Source: Verrucomicrobiota bacterium (GTDB taxonomy: Bacteria; Verrucomicrobiota; Verrucomicrobiia; Verrucomicrobiales; DEV007). Taken from it: a stretch of DNA of 64,000 bases. Where the stretch lies: positions 1 through 64,000 of the forward strand of contig JAJRVS010000139.1 of the NCBI GenBank assembly GCA_024277195.1. Direction: 5' to 3'. The stretch's first letter is position 1. Each line of letters starts with the position of its first letter. The position numbers and the translations under genes were made by a program. The notes under the pieces are model-generated. The model made no database searches and was not told where the DNA came from. It saw nothing but the letters and a program-made list of their open reading frames with translations. Shown here piece after piece: positions 26,306-34,448 of this stretch.

Positions 26306-26929
26306 ATGGAAAACAACTCACAACGACGAGGCATCCTCTGTGTGGTATCCGGACCTTCAGGTTCGGGCAAAACCACTTTGTGCCGCGCCTTCAACGATGA
26401 AGACCCCGAGTGCAGCTACGCCATCTCCTGCACCACCCGTCCTATGCGTGAAGGCGAGGTCAACGGCAAGGATTACCATTTCCTCGATGAAAAAGAATTT
26501 CTGGCGCGCGTCGAAGCGGGCGATCTACTTGAGCACGCCCGCGTCCATGGCAATCTCTACGGCACACTCAAATCATCGGTAATCGAACAAGTCGAACGCG
26601 GCCAGGACGTGCTGATCGACATTGACGTGCAAGGAGCGGCGCTCATCCGTGAGCATCAGGATCCTGGCATACAAGCTTCCTACATCGACATTTTTGTGAT
26701 GCCTCCCTCGCAAGAAGAATTGGCAGCGCGCCTCGGTGGACGCGGCACAGAGTCCGAACAAGACTTTGCCCTGCGGATGAAAAACGCCCAAGAAGAAATC
26801 GACCAATGGCCGCACTACGCCTACGCCATCGTCAGTGGCAGCCGCGAGCAAGATTTGCAAAAATTCCGCAACATCATTCATGGCGAACGCAATCGAGCTT
26901 CCCGCCTGATCATCCATCAATCCGCATAA
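26306..26929 (+). CDS. gmk: guanylate kinase
   Basis: Phosphorylates GMP to GDP with ATP. 207 residues with P-loop VSGPSGSGKTTLCRAF, the GMP-binding block SYAISCTTRPMREGEVNGKDYHF, DVLIDIDVQGA and the lid region with RLGGRGTESEQ. It sits between yicC and coaC with gaps of 2 and 6 bp, indicating one transcript. Confidence 0.97.
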   Translation: MENNSQRRGILCVVSGPSGSGKTTLCRAFNDEDPECSYAISCTTRPMREGEVNGKDYHFLDEKEFLARVEAGDLLEHARVHGNLYGTLKSSVIEQVERGQDVLIDIDVQGAALIREHQDPGIQASYIDIFVMPPSQEELAARLGGRGTESEQDFALRMKNAQEEIDQWPHYAYAIVSGSREQDLQKFRNIIHGERNRASRLIIHQSA

Positions 26930-26935
26930 CCTACT

Positions 26936-27505
26936 ATGTCAGCAGAAAATATCAGCTCAGGGAAAACCATCCTGCTCGGCGTGACGGGTTCCATCGCCGC
27001 CTACAAAGCCGCCGACCTCGCGAGCCAACTGGTCAAACTCGGACATCAAGTTCATGTGATCATGACCGGCGAAGCTCAAGAGTTCATCACCCCGCTGACG
27101 CTACAGACGCTCTCACGCCAAGCCGTCATCACACGTCTCGCTGATGAAAAAAACTCCTGGCAACCTGGGCACATTCATCTCGCCGACAGCGCAGACCTGT
27201 TACTCATCGCCCCCGCCACCGCCAACATCATCGCCAAGCTCGCCCACGGCATCGCCGACGACGCCCTCAGCTCCATCGCCCTAGCCACCCGCGCACCGCT
27301 GCTGATCGCTCCCGCGATGAACGGCAACATGTGGCAGCACCCCGCTACCGTCTATAATGTGGAAATCCTTTCCGAACGCGGCACTCACTTCATTGGCCCC
27401 GAAAAAGATGGCATGCTCGCCTGCGGCTACGAAGGCGCCGGACGCCTATGGCCCGTCACAGGCATCCTCGAAGATGTAACAAAAACACTAAGCGCAAAAA
27501 AATAA
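26936..27505 (+). CDS. coaC: phosphopantothenoylcysteine decarboxylase (stand-alone CoaC)
   Basis: FMN flavoprotein that decarboxylates phosphopantothenoylcysteine in coenzyme A synthesis. 189 residues with [15 protein letters not shown], the active-site His segment [29 protein letters not shown], and the substrate-lid Cys in [14 protein letters not shown]. In most bacteria this is fused to CoaB. Here the two are separate genes with 111 bp of repeat-bearing DNA between them (27506-27616). Confidence 0.92.
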   Translation: MSAENISSGKTILLGVTGSIAAYKAADLASQLVKLGHQVHVIMTGEAQEFITPLTLQTLSRQAVITRLADEKNSWQPGHIHLADSADLLLIAPATANIIAKLAHGIADDALSSIALATRAPLLIAPAMNGNMWQHPATVYNVEILSERGTHFIGPEKDGMLACGYEGAGRLWPVTGILEDVTKTLSAKK

Positions 27506-27525
27506 GCCCTTTCTCCCCGTTTCTT

Positions 27526-27600
27526 ATTCCCATTCGTGTGAATTAGTGTCCATCTTGACAGCCGTAGCCTTGGCGAAGGATGTTCGTGGTTCCCTCTCCC
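27526..27600. repeat. intergenic GTGT/ATT repeat interrupted by a palindrome
   Basis: CATTCGTGTGAATTAGTGTCCAT (27531-27553) and TTCGTGGTTCCC (27583-27594) read as one degenerate array of ATT-GTG units. They are split by about 29 bases containing the near-palindrome CCTTGGCGAAGG. It looks like one small repeat inserted in another within the coaC-coaB gap. Confidence 0.4.
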
Positions 27601-27616
27601 GTGAATTTTTTCCAAC

Positions 27617-28267
27617 ATGAAAATACTCATCACCGCCGGCCCCACCCGCGAAGCCATCGACCCTGTGCGCTACCTCAGCAATCGCTCGTCTGGCAAGATG
27701 GGCTACGCACTCGCTGAGGCAGCCGTGGCTCGCGGACACGAAGTGCTACTGATCTCCGGTCCAGTGTCCCTGCCCGCTGTAGAAGGCGCAAACACCATCA
27801 AGGTCATCACCGCCAGCGAAATGTATGATGCGGTGCAAGCTCACATCGGCGAAGCGGTCGATGCAGCGATTTTTTGCGCAGCGGTGGCCGACTACCGCCC
27901 TGCGTGCGTGGAGGAGCACAAGATAAAAAAGGACGACAACGAGCAAATCACCCTCGTCTTGGAAAAAACCGCCGACATCCTCGGCAGTGTGCGCGGAAAA
28001 ATGGACTTCACCGGCTTGCTGATAGGTTTCGCCGCTGAAACAGAAAAGCTCGAATCCTACGCTCGCCGCAAACTGCAAAGCAAGCAGTGCGATCTCATCG
28101 TCGCCAATCATGTCGGCGATGCGCAAACGGGATTCGACGCCGATGACAATCAACTGCAGCTTTTTTTTGCCGACGGTCAGCAACAAAAACTTCCGCTCCA
28201 AACAAAACGTCTGCTCGGTGAGAAAGTGATCGAAATCATCGAAAAAATGGGCGAACCTAAGACATGA
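27617..28267 (+). CDS. coaB: phosphopantothenate-cysteine ligase (stand-alone CoaB)
   Basis: Joins 4'-phosphopantothenate and cysteine in coenzyme A synthesis using a nucleotide triphosphate. 216 residues with ILITAGPTREAIDPVRYLSNRSSGKMG, the CTP-contact region CAAVADYRP followed by KIKKD, LVLEKTADIL and GFAAETE. The length equals the CoaB half of the usual CoaBC fusion. Its stop overlaps the next start (ATGA). Confidence 0.93.
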   Translation: MKILITAGPTREAIDPVRYLSNRSSGKMGYALAEAAVARGHEVLLISGPVSLPAVEGANTIKVITASEMYDAVQAHIGEAVDAAIFCAAVADYRPACVEEHKIKKDDNEQITLVLEKTADILGSVRGKMDFTGLLIGFAAETEKLESYARRKLQSKQCDLIVANHVGDAQTGFDADDNQLQLFFADGQQQKLPLQTKRLLGEKVIEIIEKMGEPKT

Positions 28268-29016
28268 ATGAACATCTGAAAATCGCGATCGAAGCAGCCC
28301 ATATAGCCGGAAACTTGCTGCGCGAAAATTACGAAACTGATCTAGTGGTCGATGCTTTGCACGATCACGACATCAAACTCGCCCTCGATGTTCGCGCTCA
28401 GGATTTGATCACCGACTGTCTGCTGGGAGCTTTCCCCGAGCATGCGCTCTATGGAGAAGAAGGTATCGCTGGCAAACTCGACAGCGATTGGCAATGGGTG
28501 GTCGATCCGATCGACGGCACGGTGAATTATTTTTATGGCATCCCTCACTTCTGTGTATCCATCGCGCTGCGATATAAAAAAGAGATCGTGCTCGGTGTCA
28601 TCTACGACCCCATGGCCGATAGCCTGTGGGCAGTGGAAAAAGGCGGACGCCCGACTTTGAATGGCAAGGAAATCCAGACCAGCTGCCGTGATCAATTAAA
28701 AGACACCGTGATGACCATCGGCTTTTCCAAAACCAAGGAATCTATGGACGCCGGATTGCAGCGCTACAAAAACATCGCCTACAAAGTTCGCAAGACCCGC
28801 ATGATGGGCAGCGCCGCTTTGGCTCTTGCTTACATCTCCTGCGGTCGCCTCGATGCTTACATCGAAGAAACCATCAGCCTGTGGGATGTCGCGGCAGGGA
28901 TTTTACTAGTAGAAAGTGCGGGCGGAAAAATCGAACTCACACCCGCCGAAGGCAGTGAAGATAAATTTGGCATCGTAGCGACCAACGGTAAGGTTGTTAT
29001 TGAAGACTTAATATAA
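28264..29016 (+). CDS. inositol-monophosphatase-family phosphatase
   Basis: 250 residues of the Mg2+-dependent IMPase family. Metal-binding motifs are YGEEGI (Glu), VDPIDGTVNYFYGIPHFCVSIAL (Asp, Asp) and the late WDVAAGILLVESAGG. It hydrolyses inositol 1-phosphate or a related phosphate such as a nucleotide or sugar phosphate, and family members cannot be separated from sequence alone. It overlaps coaB by 4 bp and is followed by ispF after 31 bp. Confidence 0.9.
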   Translation: MNEHLKIAIEAAHIAGNLLRENYETDLVVDALHDHDIKLALDVRAQDLITDCLLGAFPEHALYGEEGIAGKLDSDWQWVVDPIDGTVNYFYGIPHFCVSIALRYKKEIVLGVIYDPMADSLWAVEKGGRPTLNGKEIQTSCRDQLKDTVMTIGFSKTKESMDAGLQRYKNIAYKVRKTRMMGSAALALAYISCGRLDAYIEETISLWDVAAGILLVESAGGKIELTPAEGSEDKFGIVATNGKVVIEDLI

Positions 29017-29047
29017 ATTCATTTTTCATTTCAACCCAACATAAATT

Positions 29048-29527
29048 ATGCAGTGCAGTGGAATAGGATACGACGTACATCGGTTTGCAACAGGCAGACC
29101 GCTCATCCTCGGCGGAGTGGACATCCCGCATGAGCGCGGATTAGAAGGCCACTCGGACGCCGACGTTTTGTCACACGCCATCGCCGACGCAGTTCTCGGG
29201 TCGTTGGGCTTGAATGATATCGGTTTTTATTTCCCCCCTGAGGACGACAGCATCGAAGGCATCTGCAGTTTGGACATTCTAAAAAAAGTGCGCCAACTGG
29301 CAGAGGGGAAATCCGCTTGGATTCACAATATCGACAGCACTCTGATCGCCGAACGCCCCAAGATCATGCCGCACGTAGAGCGGATGAAAATTAAAATCGC
29401 CGATGCGCTGGGCATCAAGCCTTCCCAGGTAGGTGTCAAAGCCACCACCAACGAGTTGATGGGTTTCATCGGTCGCGAGGAAGGCATCGCAGCGATGGCC
29501 GTAGCGAGTGTGGAAATCCGCGAGTAA
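29048..29527 (+). CDS. ispF: 2-C-methyl-D-erythritol 2,4-cyclodiphosphate synthase
   Basis: Fifth step of the MEP isoprenoid pathway: cyclises CDP-methylerythritol 2-phosphate with release of CMP. 159 residues, normal length. Zinc ligands are in GIGYDVHRF (Asp, His) and EGHSDADVLSHAIADA. The C-terminal nucleotide-binding stretch GVKATTNELMGFIGREEGIAA is present. ispD is not adjacent. Confidence 0.97.
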   Translation: MQCSGIGYDVHRFATGRPLILGGVDIPHERGLEGHSDADVLSHAIADAVLGSLGLNDIGFYFPPEDDSIEGICSLDILKKVRQLAEGKSAWIHNIDSTLIAERPKIMPHVERMKIKIADALGIKPSQVGVKATTNELMGFIGREEGIAAMAVASVEIRE

Positions 29528-29559
29528 CGCAAGGCCCTCCGCCTTACCCACCTTCCACC

Positions 29560-30402
29560 ATGTTCTGGCATTGCGGCAAACATCATCGACTTGATCTCGG
29601 CAAGCAGGGGATCATTATGGGCATCTTGAATGTCACGCCAGATTCCTTCTCGGATGGAGGTAGTTTTAATTCCGTGTCGCAGGCTGCGGAACATGCTTTG
29701 CACATGTTCGATGAAGGGGCGGCCATCGTCGATATAGGCGGTGAATCGACCCGCCCCGGAGCCACTCCAGTGAATGTTAGCTGTGAAATGGAACGTGTTA
29801 TTCCAGTGATCAAATCGATCATCCGACAACGACCACAGGCATTACTTTCCATCGACACATCGAAGGTGCTTGTGGCTCGCGCTGCTTGTGAAGCAGGCGT
29901 AGCCATCATCAACGATGTGACCGGCCTGATGGGAGATGCCACGATGGCATCCGTGGTGGCCGAAACCGCAGCGGGTTTGGTCATTATGCACACACAAGGC
30001 GACCCTCGAACCATGCAGGACAACCCCAGTTACCAGGATGTTGTCAAAGACGTGCGTGTTTTTTTTCAGCGACAGGTTCAGATTGCTATCGATGCCGGAG
30101 TGAAGCCCGACGCCATAGCCCTGGATCCCGGCATTGGCTTTGGCAAAAGCGACGAACACAATATCGCGCTTCTCCGGCATTTATCCCAATTGATGATAGA
30201 ACCACATCCCTTGTTAATCGGTGTTTCAAGAAAATCCTTCATCGGTCGTTTGCTCAATCACGAGGATCCCGATAACCGCGCCGCCGCCACCTGTGCCCTG
30301 ACTGCCTTAACCCGATCTTCAGGAGCCGTTATTCATCGTGTCCACGATGTGCTAGCCAACCTCGATGCACTGCGCATGGCAGAGGTGTTGCTGGGGGAAT
30401 AA
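29560..30402 (+). CDS. folP: dihydropteroate synthase
   Basis: Condenses dihydropterin pyrophosphate with p-aminobenzoate in folate synthesis. 280 residues with MGILNVTPDSFSDGGSF, DIGGESTRPGA, ISIDTSK-like SIDTSKVLVARAACEAG, INDVTGL, LDPGIGFGKSDEHN and GVSRKSFIG. The target of sulfonamides in other bacteria. It ends 4 bp before the convergent TPR gene stop, so the two transcripts must terminate inside each other's genes. Confidence 0.97.
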   Translation: MFWHCGKHHRLDLGKQGIIMGILNVTPDSFSDGGSFNSVSQAAEHALHMFDEGAAIVDIGGESTRPGATPVNVSCEMERVIPVIKSIIRQRPQALLSIDTSKVLVARAACEAGVAIINDVTGLMGDATMASVVAETAAGLVIMHTQGDPRTMQDNPSYQDVVKDVRVFFQRQVQIAIDAGVKPDAIALDPGIGFGKSDEHNIALLRHLSQLMIEPHPLLIGVSRKSFIGRLLNHEDPDNRAAATCALTALTRSSGAVIHRVHDVLANLDALRMAEVLLGE

Positions 30403-30406
30403 TGAA

Positions 30407-32938
30407 TCACTCCTTACCTGCTTCAAAAACCGGGTATTTCTCCTTGAGCTTAGCTTTCAGCTGAGCGGCCTTGTCTGCCTGCCCCGATTTATCAAAAGCC
30501 ACCGCCGCCTTGTGCAGAGCCTCGGGAGTGATCAGCGGATCGACAAAAATCTGGCTAACGATCAAATATAATCTGGCCGCTCCCTGGGCATCGTTGTTAG
30601 CAAATGCGATGTCACCCAGCAACATGCGCGCCGTGGCATTGATGCGTCCTTCTTTTTGCAATCGCAAGGCTTCGTTTGCGGATTTTTTGGCCTCTTCAAA
30701 ATCCTTGATACCCAGCTGGGCCTTGCCTTTGTTGACCAGCGTTTTTGCCCTGAGGGAAGGGCGCTCAATGAATTTCAGATAAAAATCAAATGGAGCGACC
30801 GCTTTGGCATAATACCCAAGTTTGAGATTGGCTTGTCCCAGATAGTTCCACACTTCCGGACGAGTTTGGCCGGGCGAACCCGGGCTGCTGGCCAACTCCA
30901 AAAAACGCGCAGCACGTTCAAACTGACCATCTTCAAATAGTTTGATCCCCATGTAGGTGAAGATAGGCACTGGAATCGTCAGTTTGCGCTTGGTGGAAAG
31001 AAAGGTCTCGGTTTCGCTAGTCATTTTTTCGAGCTGCTCAAGCTGATACGCAGCCAGAATAATGCGACGGGTGGCCACTTCGTAATAGGTTTTTTCATCT
31101 TCCTTGCGGGCTTTTTCGAGGAAGGGTATCGCTTGCTGGTATTTTTTCTGCTGGATATAACCACTGCCAATCCAGAAGTGCGCTTCGGCCAGAACCGATG
31201 TTTGAGGAAATTTTTCTAACAAGTCGATGAAGGCCTTCACCATCGCCTCGGTATCTTTCATTGCCAGTTGGATGACCGCAATCTGTTGCATGGCAAACTC
31301 AAGTTCTTTGGAGGAACTGTATTTGCTGGTCAAAGTTTGATAGTCTCTCAAAGCCCTTTTTGGGTCTTTAGTGAGCTGATAAACACTCGCCCGTTTTGCC
31401 AGAACAGACGAAGCCAGAGCATCATCTGGATATTGCTTGAGAAATTTACCGAGAGTGGAAATGCCCTCTTCCACCTGACCGCCCTCAAGTTGAGACCAAC
31501 CGAGCTTGTATAACCAGGCGATATGATGCTCCTGAGGAATGTTTTCCGTGCGAATAGCGGCATATGCCTTGGCCGCGTCAGCGTATTGACTGTGTTCAAA
31601 ATGCCACTCGGCTTTCATCAAAAGAGCGAGATCGATGTATTTGACCGAGGCGTCGATTTTCTGTTGTTGTTCGACATATCGAGCGGCGAGCACCGCCAGG
31701 CCTCCATCATTGAGAGAATTCAGGCACTGCAGGCGACGGTAACCCGCTTCGATACCTTCCTCACGATCCCGGTAATTTCTTTCTACAATGGCATAGACAT
31801 TGGCCGCTTGTTTCAAGTCCTTGGTTAGACGATAGGAATGGGCCACCAGTAAGAGCATCTGGGCACGGCTGTCAGCAGGCGCATCGTAAATACCGCGACT
31901 GTAACTGCGAATAACCGCTTCATAATCCCCTGCCGAAAATTGATTGAAAATCAAGCCGATCTGCGCCAGCGCTTTCCAGGTTTTGCCGGATTCACTTTGC
32001 AACACCTTGTCGAGCATCTGATTGCTCTCTTCACGTTTGCCCAGCTTGGCGGCGATCAGTCCGCCACGGGCATAAGCTTCATCAAGTTCGGCTGCATCTT
32101 TGGAATGGGCAATGACATTTTTCAAAGCTTCAAAAGCTTTTTCATTGTTATCCAGTTCGACATAAAGGTGCGCAATCGCCGAGCGGGCATTACCCGCAAA
32201 AGGATTTTCCTCCCCCTGCCCTCTGGTGACCAGCAGTTGTTCATAAGTCTCCACCGCTGCTTGTTTTTTGCCTGTCAATTGCAGGCAACGCGCTCGGTAA
32301 TAATAAGCCTGTTCTTCCAGCTTAGGGTTGGCGATATTCTTTTCAGCGATCTCAAAATACGGAATGGCCTTGGCAAAATTTTTCTCATTAAAATACAACG
32401 TCGCCAGACGGAAGGCGGCTGAGCCGGAATAAACTCCGGTTTTGTATTGTTTGATCAACCGCTCGTAAGCTTGTTTGGCCTGCACCAGTTGTGGCAACTG
32501 CAAATAACACTCGGCGAGACGGAAAGCTGCGCTGGCTCCATTAGGACTCTGCGGGTGGTTTTTCAAAAACAACTCATACTGGCGAATCGCAATCGCGTAC
32601 TGCTTGTGACTGAACAAAAGATTGGCATAAGTCAGATCATCTTCCAACACCGGGCCTTTGCCATCCTTTTCCTTGGCGTCGGGATTCATCTCGATCGGTT
32701 TGGCTTTGATAAAAGCAGTGCCTTTTATCGGTGTCGCTTTACCAGCGACAACCGGAGACGCCTTGCCAGCGGTCACCGGCGTGGCCTTCACCGATCCCGG
32801 AGCCGCAACAACGGGACGAGCAATCGCTTTTTTATCGCCATTGCTCTGCGCAAGTACAAGCGAAACGTTTGCCAGCAATACCCATACAGCGACAACAACT
32901 TTTCTTTTAACAAGACAGCTAGGAGAACAGTCGATCAT
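30407..32938 (-). CDS. exported TPR-repeat protein of the ExbB/ExbD operon
   Basis: 843 residues. A signal peptide (VVVAVWVLLANVSLVLA) is followed by a Lys/Thr/Pro/Val-rich low-complexity stretch with repeated GKA(S/T)P units (about residues 40-75). The rest, about 90-830, is tandem tetratricopeptide repeats (for example YANLLFSHKQYAIAIRQYELFL, RLAECYLQLPQLVQAKQAYERLI). TPRs form a protein-binding superhelix, here in the periplasm. The start overlaps the exbD stop by 4 bp, so the protein probably works with the ExbB/ExbD motor, in the position that YbgF/CpoB-like proteins hold in Tol systems. Confidence 0.88.
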   Translation of the reverse strand: MIDCSPSCLVKRKVVVAVWVLLANVSLVLAQSNGDKKAIARPVVAAPGSVKATPVTAGKASPVVAGKATPIKGTAFIKAKPIEMNPDAKEKDGKGPVLEDDLTYANLLFSHKQYAIAIRQYELFLKNHPQSPNGASAAFRLAECYLQLPQLVQAKQAYERLIKQYKTGVYSGSAAFRLATLYFNEKNFAKAIPYFEIAEKNIANPKLEEQAYYYRARCLQLTGKKQAAVETYEQLLVTRGQGEENPFAGNARSAIAHLYVELDNNEKAFEALKNVIAHSKDAAELDEAYARGGLIAAKLGKREESNQMLDKVLQSESGKTWKALAQIGLIFNQFSAGDYEAVIRSYSRGIYDAPADSRAQMLLLVAHSYRLTKDLKQAANVYAIVERNYRDREEGIEAGYRRLQCLNSLNDGGLAVLAARYVEQQQKIDASVKYIDLALLMKAEWHFEHSQYADAAKAYAAIRTENIPQEHHIAWLYKLGWSQLEGGQVEEGISTLGKFLKQYPDDALASSVLAKRASVYQLTKDPKRALRDYQTLTSKYSSSKELEFAMQQIAVIQLAMKDTEAMVKAFIDLLEKFPQTSVLAEAHFWIGSGYIQQKKYQQAIPFLEKARKEDEKTYYEVATRRIILAAYQLEQLEKMTSETETFLSTKRKLTIPVPIFTYMGIKLFEDGQFERAARFLELASSPGSPGQTRPEVWNYLGQANLKLGYYAKAVAPFDFYLKFIERPSLRAKTLVNKGKAQLGIKDFEEAKKSANEALRLQKEGRINATARMLLGDIAFANNDAQGAARLYLIVSQIFVDPLITPEALHKAAVAFDKSGQADKAAQLKAKLKEKYPVFEAGKE

Positions 32939-33384
32939 GGCGCCGTGCCGGATTTTTTGGGAGTCGGGGCTTCTACAGGTTTGGTGGTCGCAAAAGCTAT
33001 GTTCCAGATGTTAGCTTTTTTACACACATCGAGAATATTGATGATGTGTTGAAAACTCGCTTTGCTGTCTCCTCGCAGGATCACCGCCTGGTCGGGATAC
33101 TCCTCCGAAATGGCGTGCAGGCGGACGAGCAAATCATCTTCGGTGACCACCGCACCATTCACCACGATCACACCGTCTTTGTCCACATTCACAATGATCT
33201 CACCAACCTGGCGCTCCGGATCGGCGCCCTCTTCCGCAGCGGGAACGGATACATCGACGTTGCGTTCCTGTTGGGCGGAATTCCAGGTGACGATGAAAAA
33301 AATGAGCAACAGAAACACCACGTCGATCATCGGCGCGAGTTCCATTTCCGCTTCTTGCGGCGTGCTGTAATCCCGAAAGTTCAT
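32935..33384 (-). CDS. exbD: ExbD/TolR-family biopolymer transport protein
   Basis: 149 residues from ATG 33384, placed so that the short cytoplasmic tail (MNFRDYSTPQEAEMELAPM) precedes the single helix IDVVFLLLIFFIVTW, whose Asp carries protons in this family. The periplasmic domain follows, with VILRGDSKASFQHIINILDVCKKA. It forms the stator with ExbB and uses proton flow to drive outer-membrane processes. It lies between exbB (59 bp upstream) and the TPR gene (4-bp overlap). Confidence 0.93.
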   Translation of the reverse strand: MNFRDYSTPQEAEMELAPMIDVVFLLLIFFIVTWNSAQQERNVDVSVPAAEEGADPERQVGEIIVNVDKDGVIVVNGAVVTEDDLLVRLHAISEEYPDQAVILRGDSKASFQHIINILDVCKKANIWNIAFATTKPVEAPTPKKSGTAP

Positions 33385-33443
33385 CGTATCAAGGAAGAGA
33401 AATAAGTGGTCGTAAAAGGTAAATAACAAACAGGTGAAATAAG

Positions 33444-34361
33444 CTAGAGACTACGCGGTTCATGGGAGGCACCAAAATCACCCTGCTCGGCATCCCTTTC
33501 ACTGCGACGAGCCGAAGCACGGTAGTTGGCGCGTTTGTATTGCGCTGCCAACAACGCCATGATGTGTGTGGCCGCCGCTTCCATTTCAGCGATCAGTTTT
33601 TGCACCTTGCCACGAAAGATCGAATAAAAAATCATCGAGGGAATACCGATAACCAAACCGGTAGCGGTGGTGATCAGCGCCTGGGCCACCCCCGGTGCCA
33701 GTTCCATCTGCTGCACCCCGACTCCGATGTTGTTAAAAGCTTTGATCATCCCGATCACTGTTCCCAGCAAACCAACCATCGGAGCGATGCGCCCGATATC
33801 AGCGAGGTAAATAATGCGTTGATTCAAAATACTGGCTTGGCGGGACCCTTCCGCTTCGGTGACTTCGCGGACTTCATCAAAGGAGGCGGTAGGATTTTTT
33901 GTAGCAAAATCAAGCGCCTTGTGAACGATACGGGCGATGCATTCGTTCTCACGGTTGCAGACCGCGATCAGGCCGAGGTAATCCTGTTTGCGGATCAAAG
34001 CGTCGGCAGCGTTCATGAATTTATCACTCACCACCGATCCCTGACGGATGGTAAAAAAGTAAAAAATGATCAACAGCATGGCGACGAAGGACAGGATGGC
34101 CAGCGGAATCATCACCAGCGCGCCGCCTTTCATCAATATGTCGAGAAAGGTCTCAGTGGCCGCGACCGCCGCCGGATCGCTGGCTACAGCTGCTGGCACG
34201 GCGCTCATCGTAGAGGTTGCGGTGCCCGTTGCGGGTGGTGCAGCAGGTACTGGCGCTGCCGCAGGCGTAGCGGTCTGCGCCAAAATGAATGCTGCGCTGC
34301 AGAAAAACAGCAACAAGCCAGATGCAATGAGGGGATGTAAATAGGACCTTAGTCGATACAT
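33444..34361 (-). CDS. exbB: ExbB/TolQ/MotA-family proton channel
   Basis: 305 residues. An N-terminal signal-like helix (LIASGLLLFFCSAAFILA) is followed by an Ala/Pro/Thr-rich linker (to about residue 65). Three family helices then follow: LDILMKGGALVMIPLAILSFVAMLLIIFYF, GRIAPMVGLLGTVIGMIKAF and ALITTATGLVIGIPSMIFYSIF, with the conserved Pro-Met-x-Gly-Leu-Leu-Gly-Thr and Thr-Thr-Ala-Thr-Gly motifs. It pairs with ExbD. The extra N-terminal helix and Ala/Pro linker are common in larger ExbB forms. No tonB or tolA gene is in the window. Confidence 0.93.
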   Translation of the reverse strand: MYRLRSYLHPLIASGLLLFFCSAAFILAQTATPAAAPVPAAPPATGTATSTMSAVPAAVASDPAAVAATETFLDILMKGGALVMIPLAILSFVAMLLIIFYFFTIRQGSVVSDKFMNAADALIRKQDYLGLIAVCNRENECIARIVHKALDFATKNPTASFDEVREVTEAEGSRQASILNQRIIYLADIGRIAPMVGLLGTVIGMIKAFNNIGVGVQQMELAPGVAQALITTATGLVIGIPSMIFYSIFRGKVQKLIAEMEAAATHIMALLAAQYKRANYRASARRSERDAEQGDFGASHEPRSL

Positions 34362-34448
34362 AGTTTATTGTTGTGAGCCATGGGTTAGGTTTGCGCAAGC
34401 AAAACCCGCGGCTAATCTACAGGTTTCAGTGATCCTTGCAAATACTCG

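Noticed and set aside
33462-34340. Plus-strand 292-codon frame over exbB
   Set aside because: Antisense to a clear ExbB gene, with a Gly/Cys/Arg-rich translation from the Ala/Pro linker; no support.
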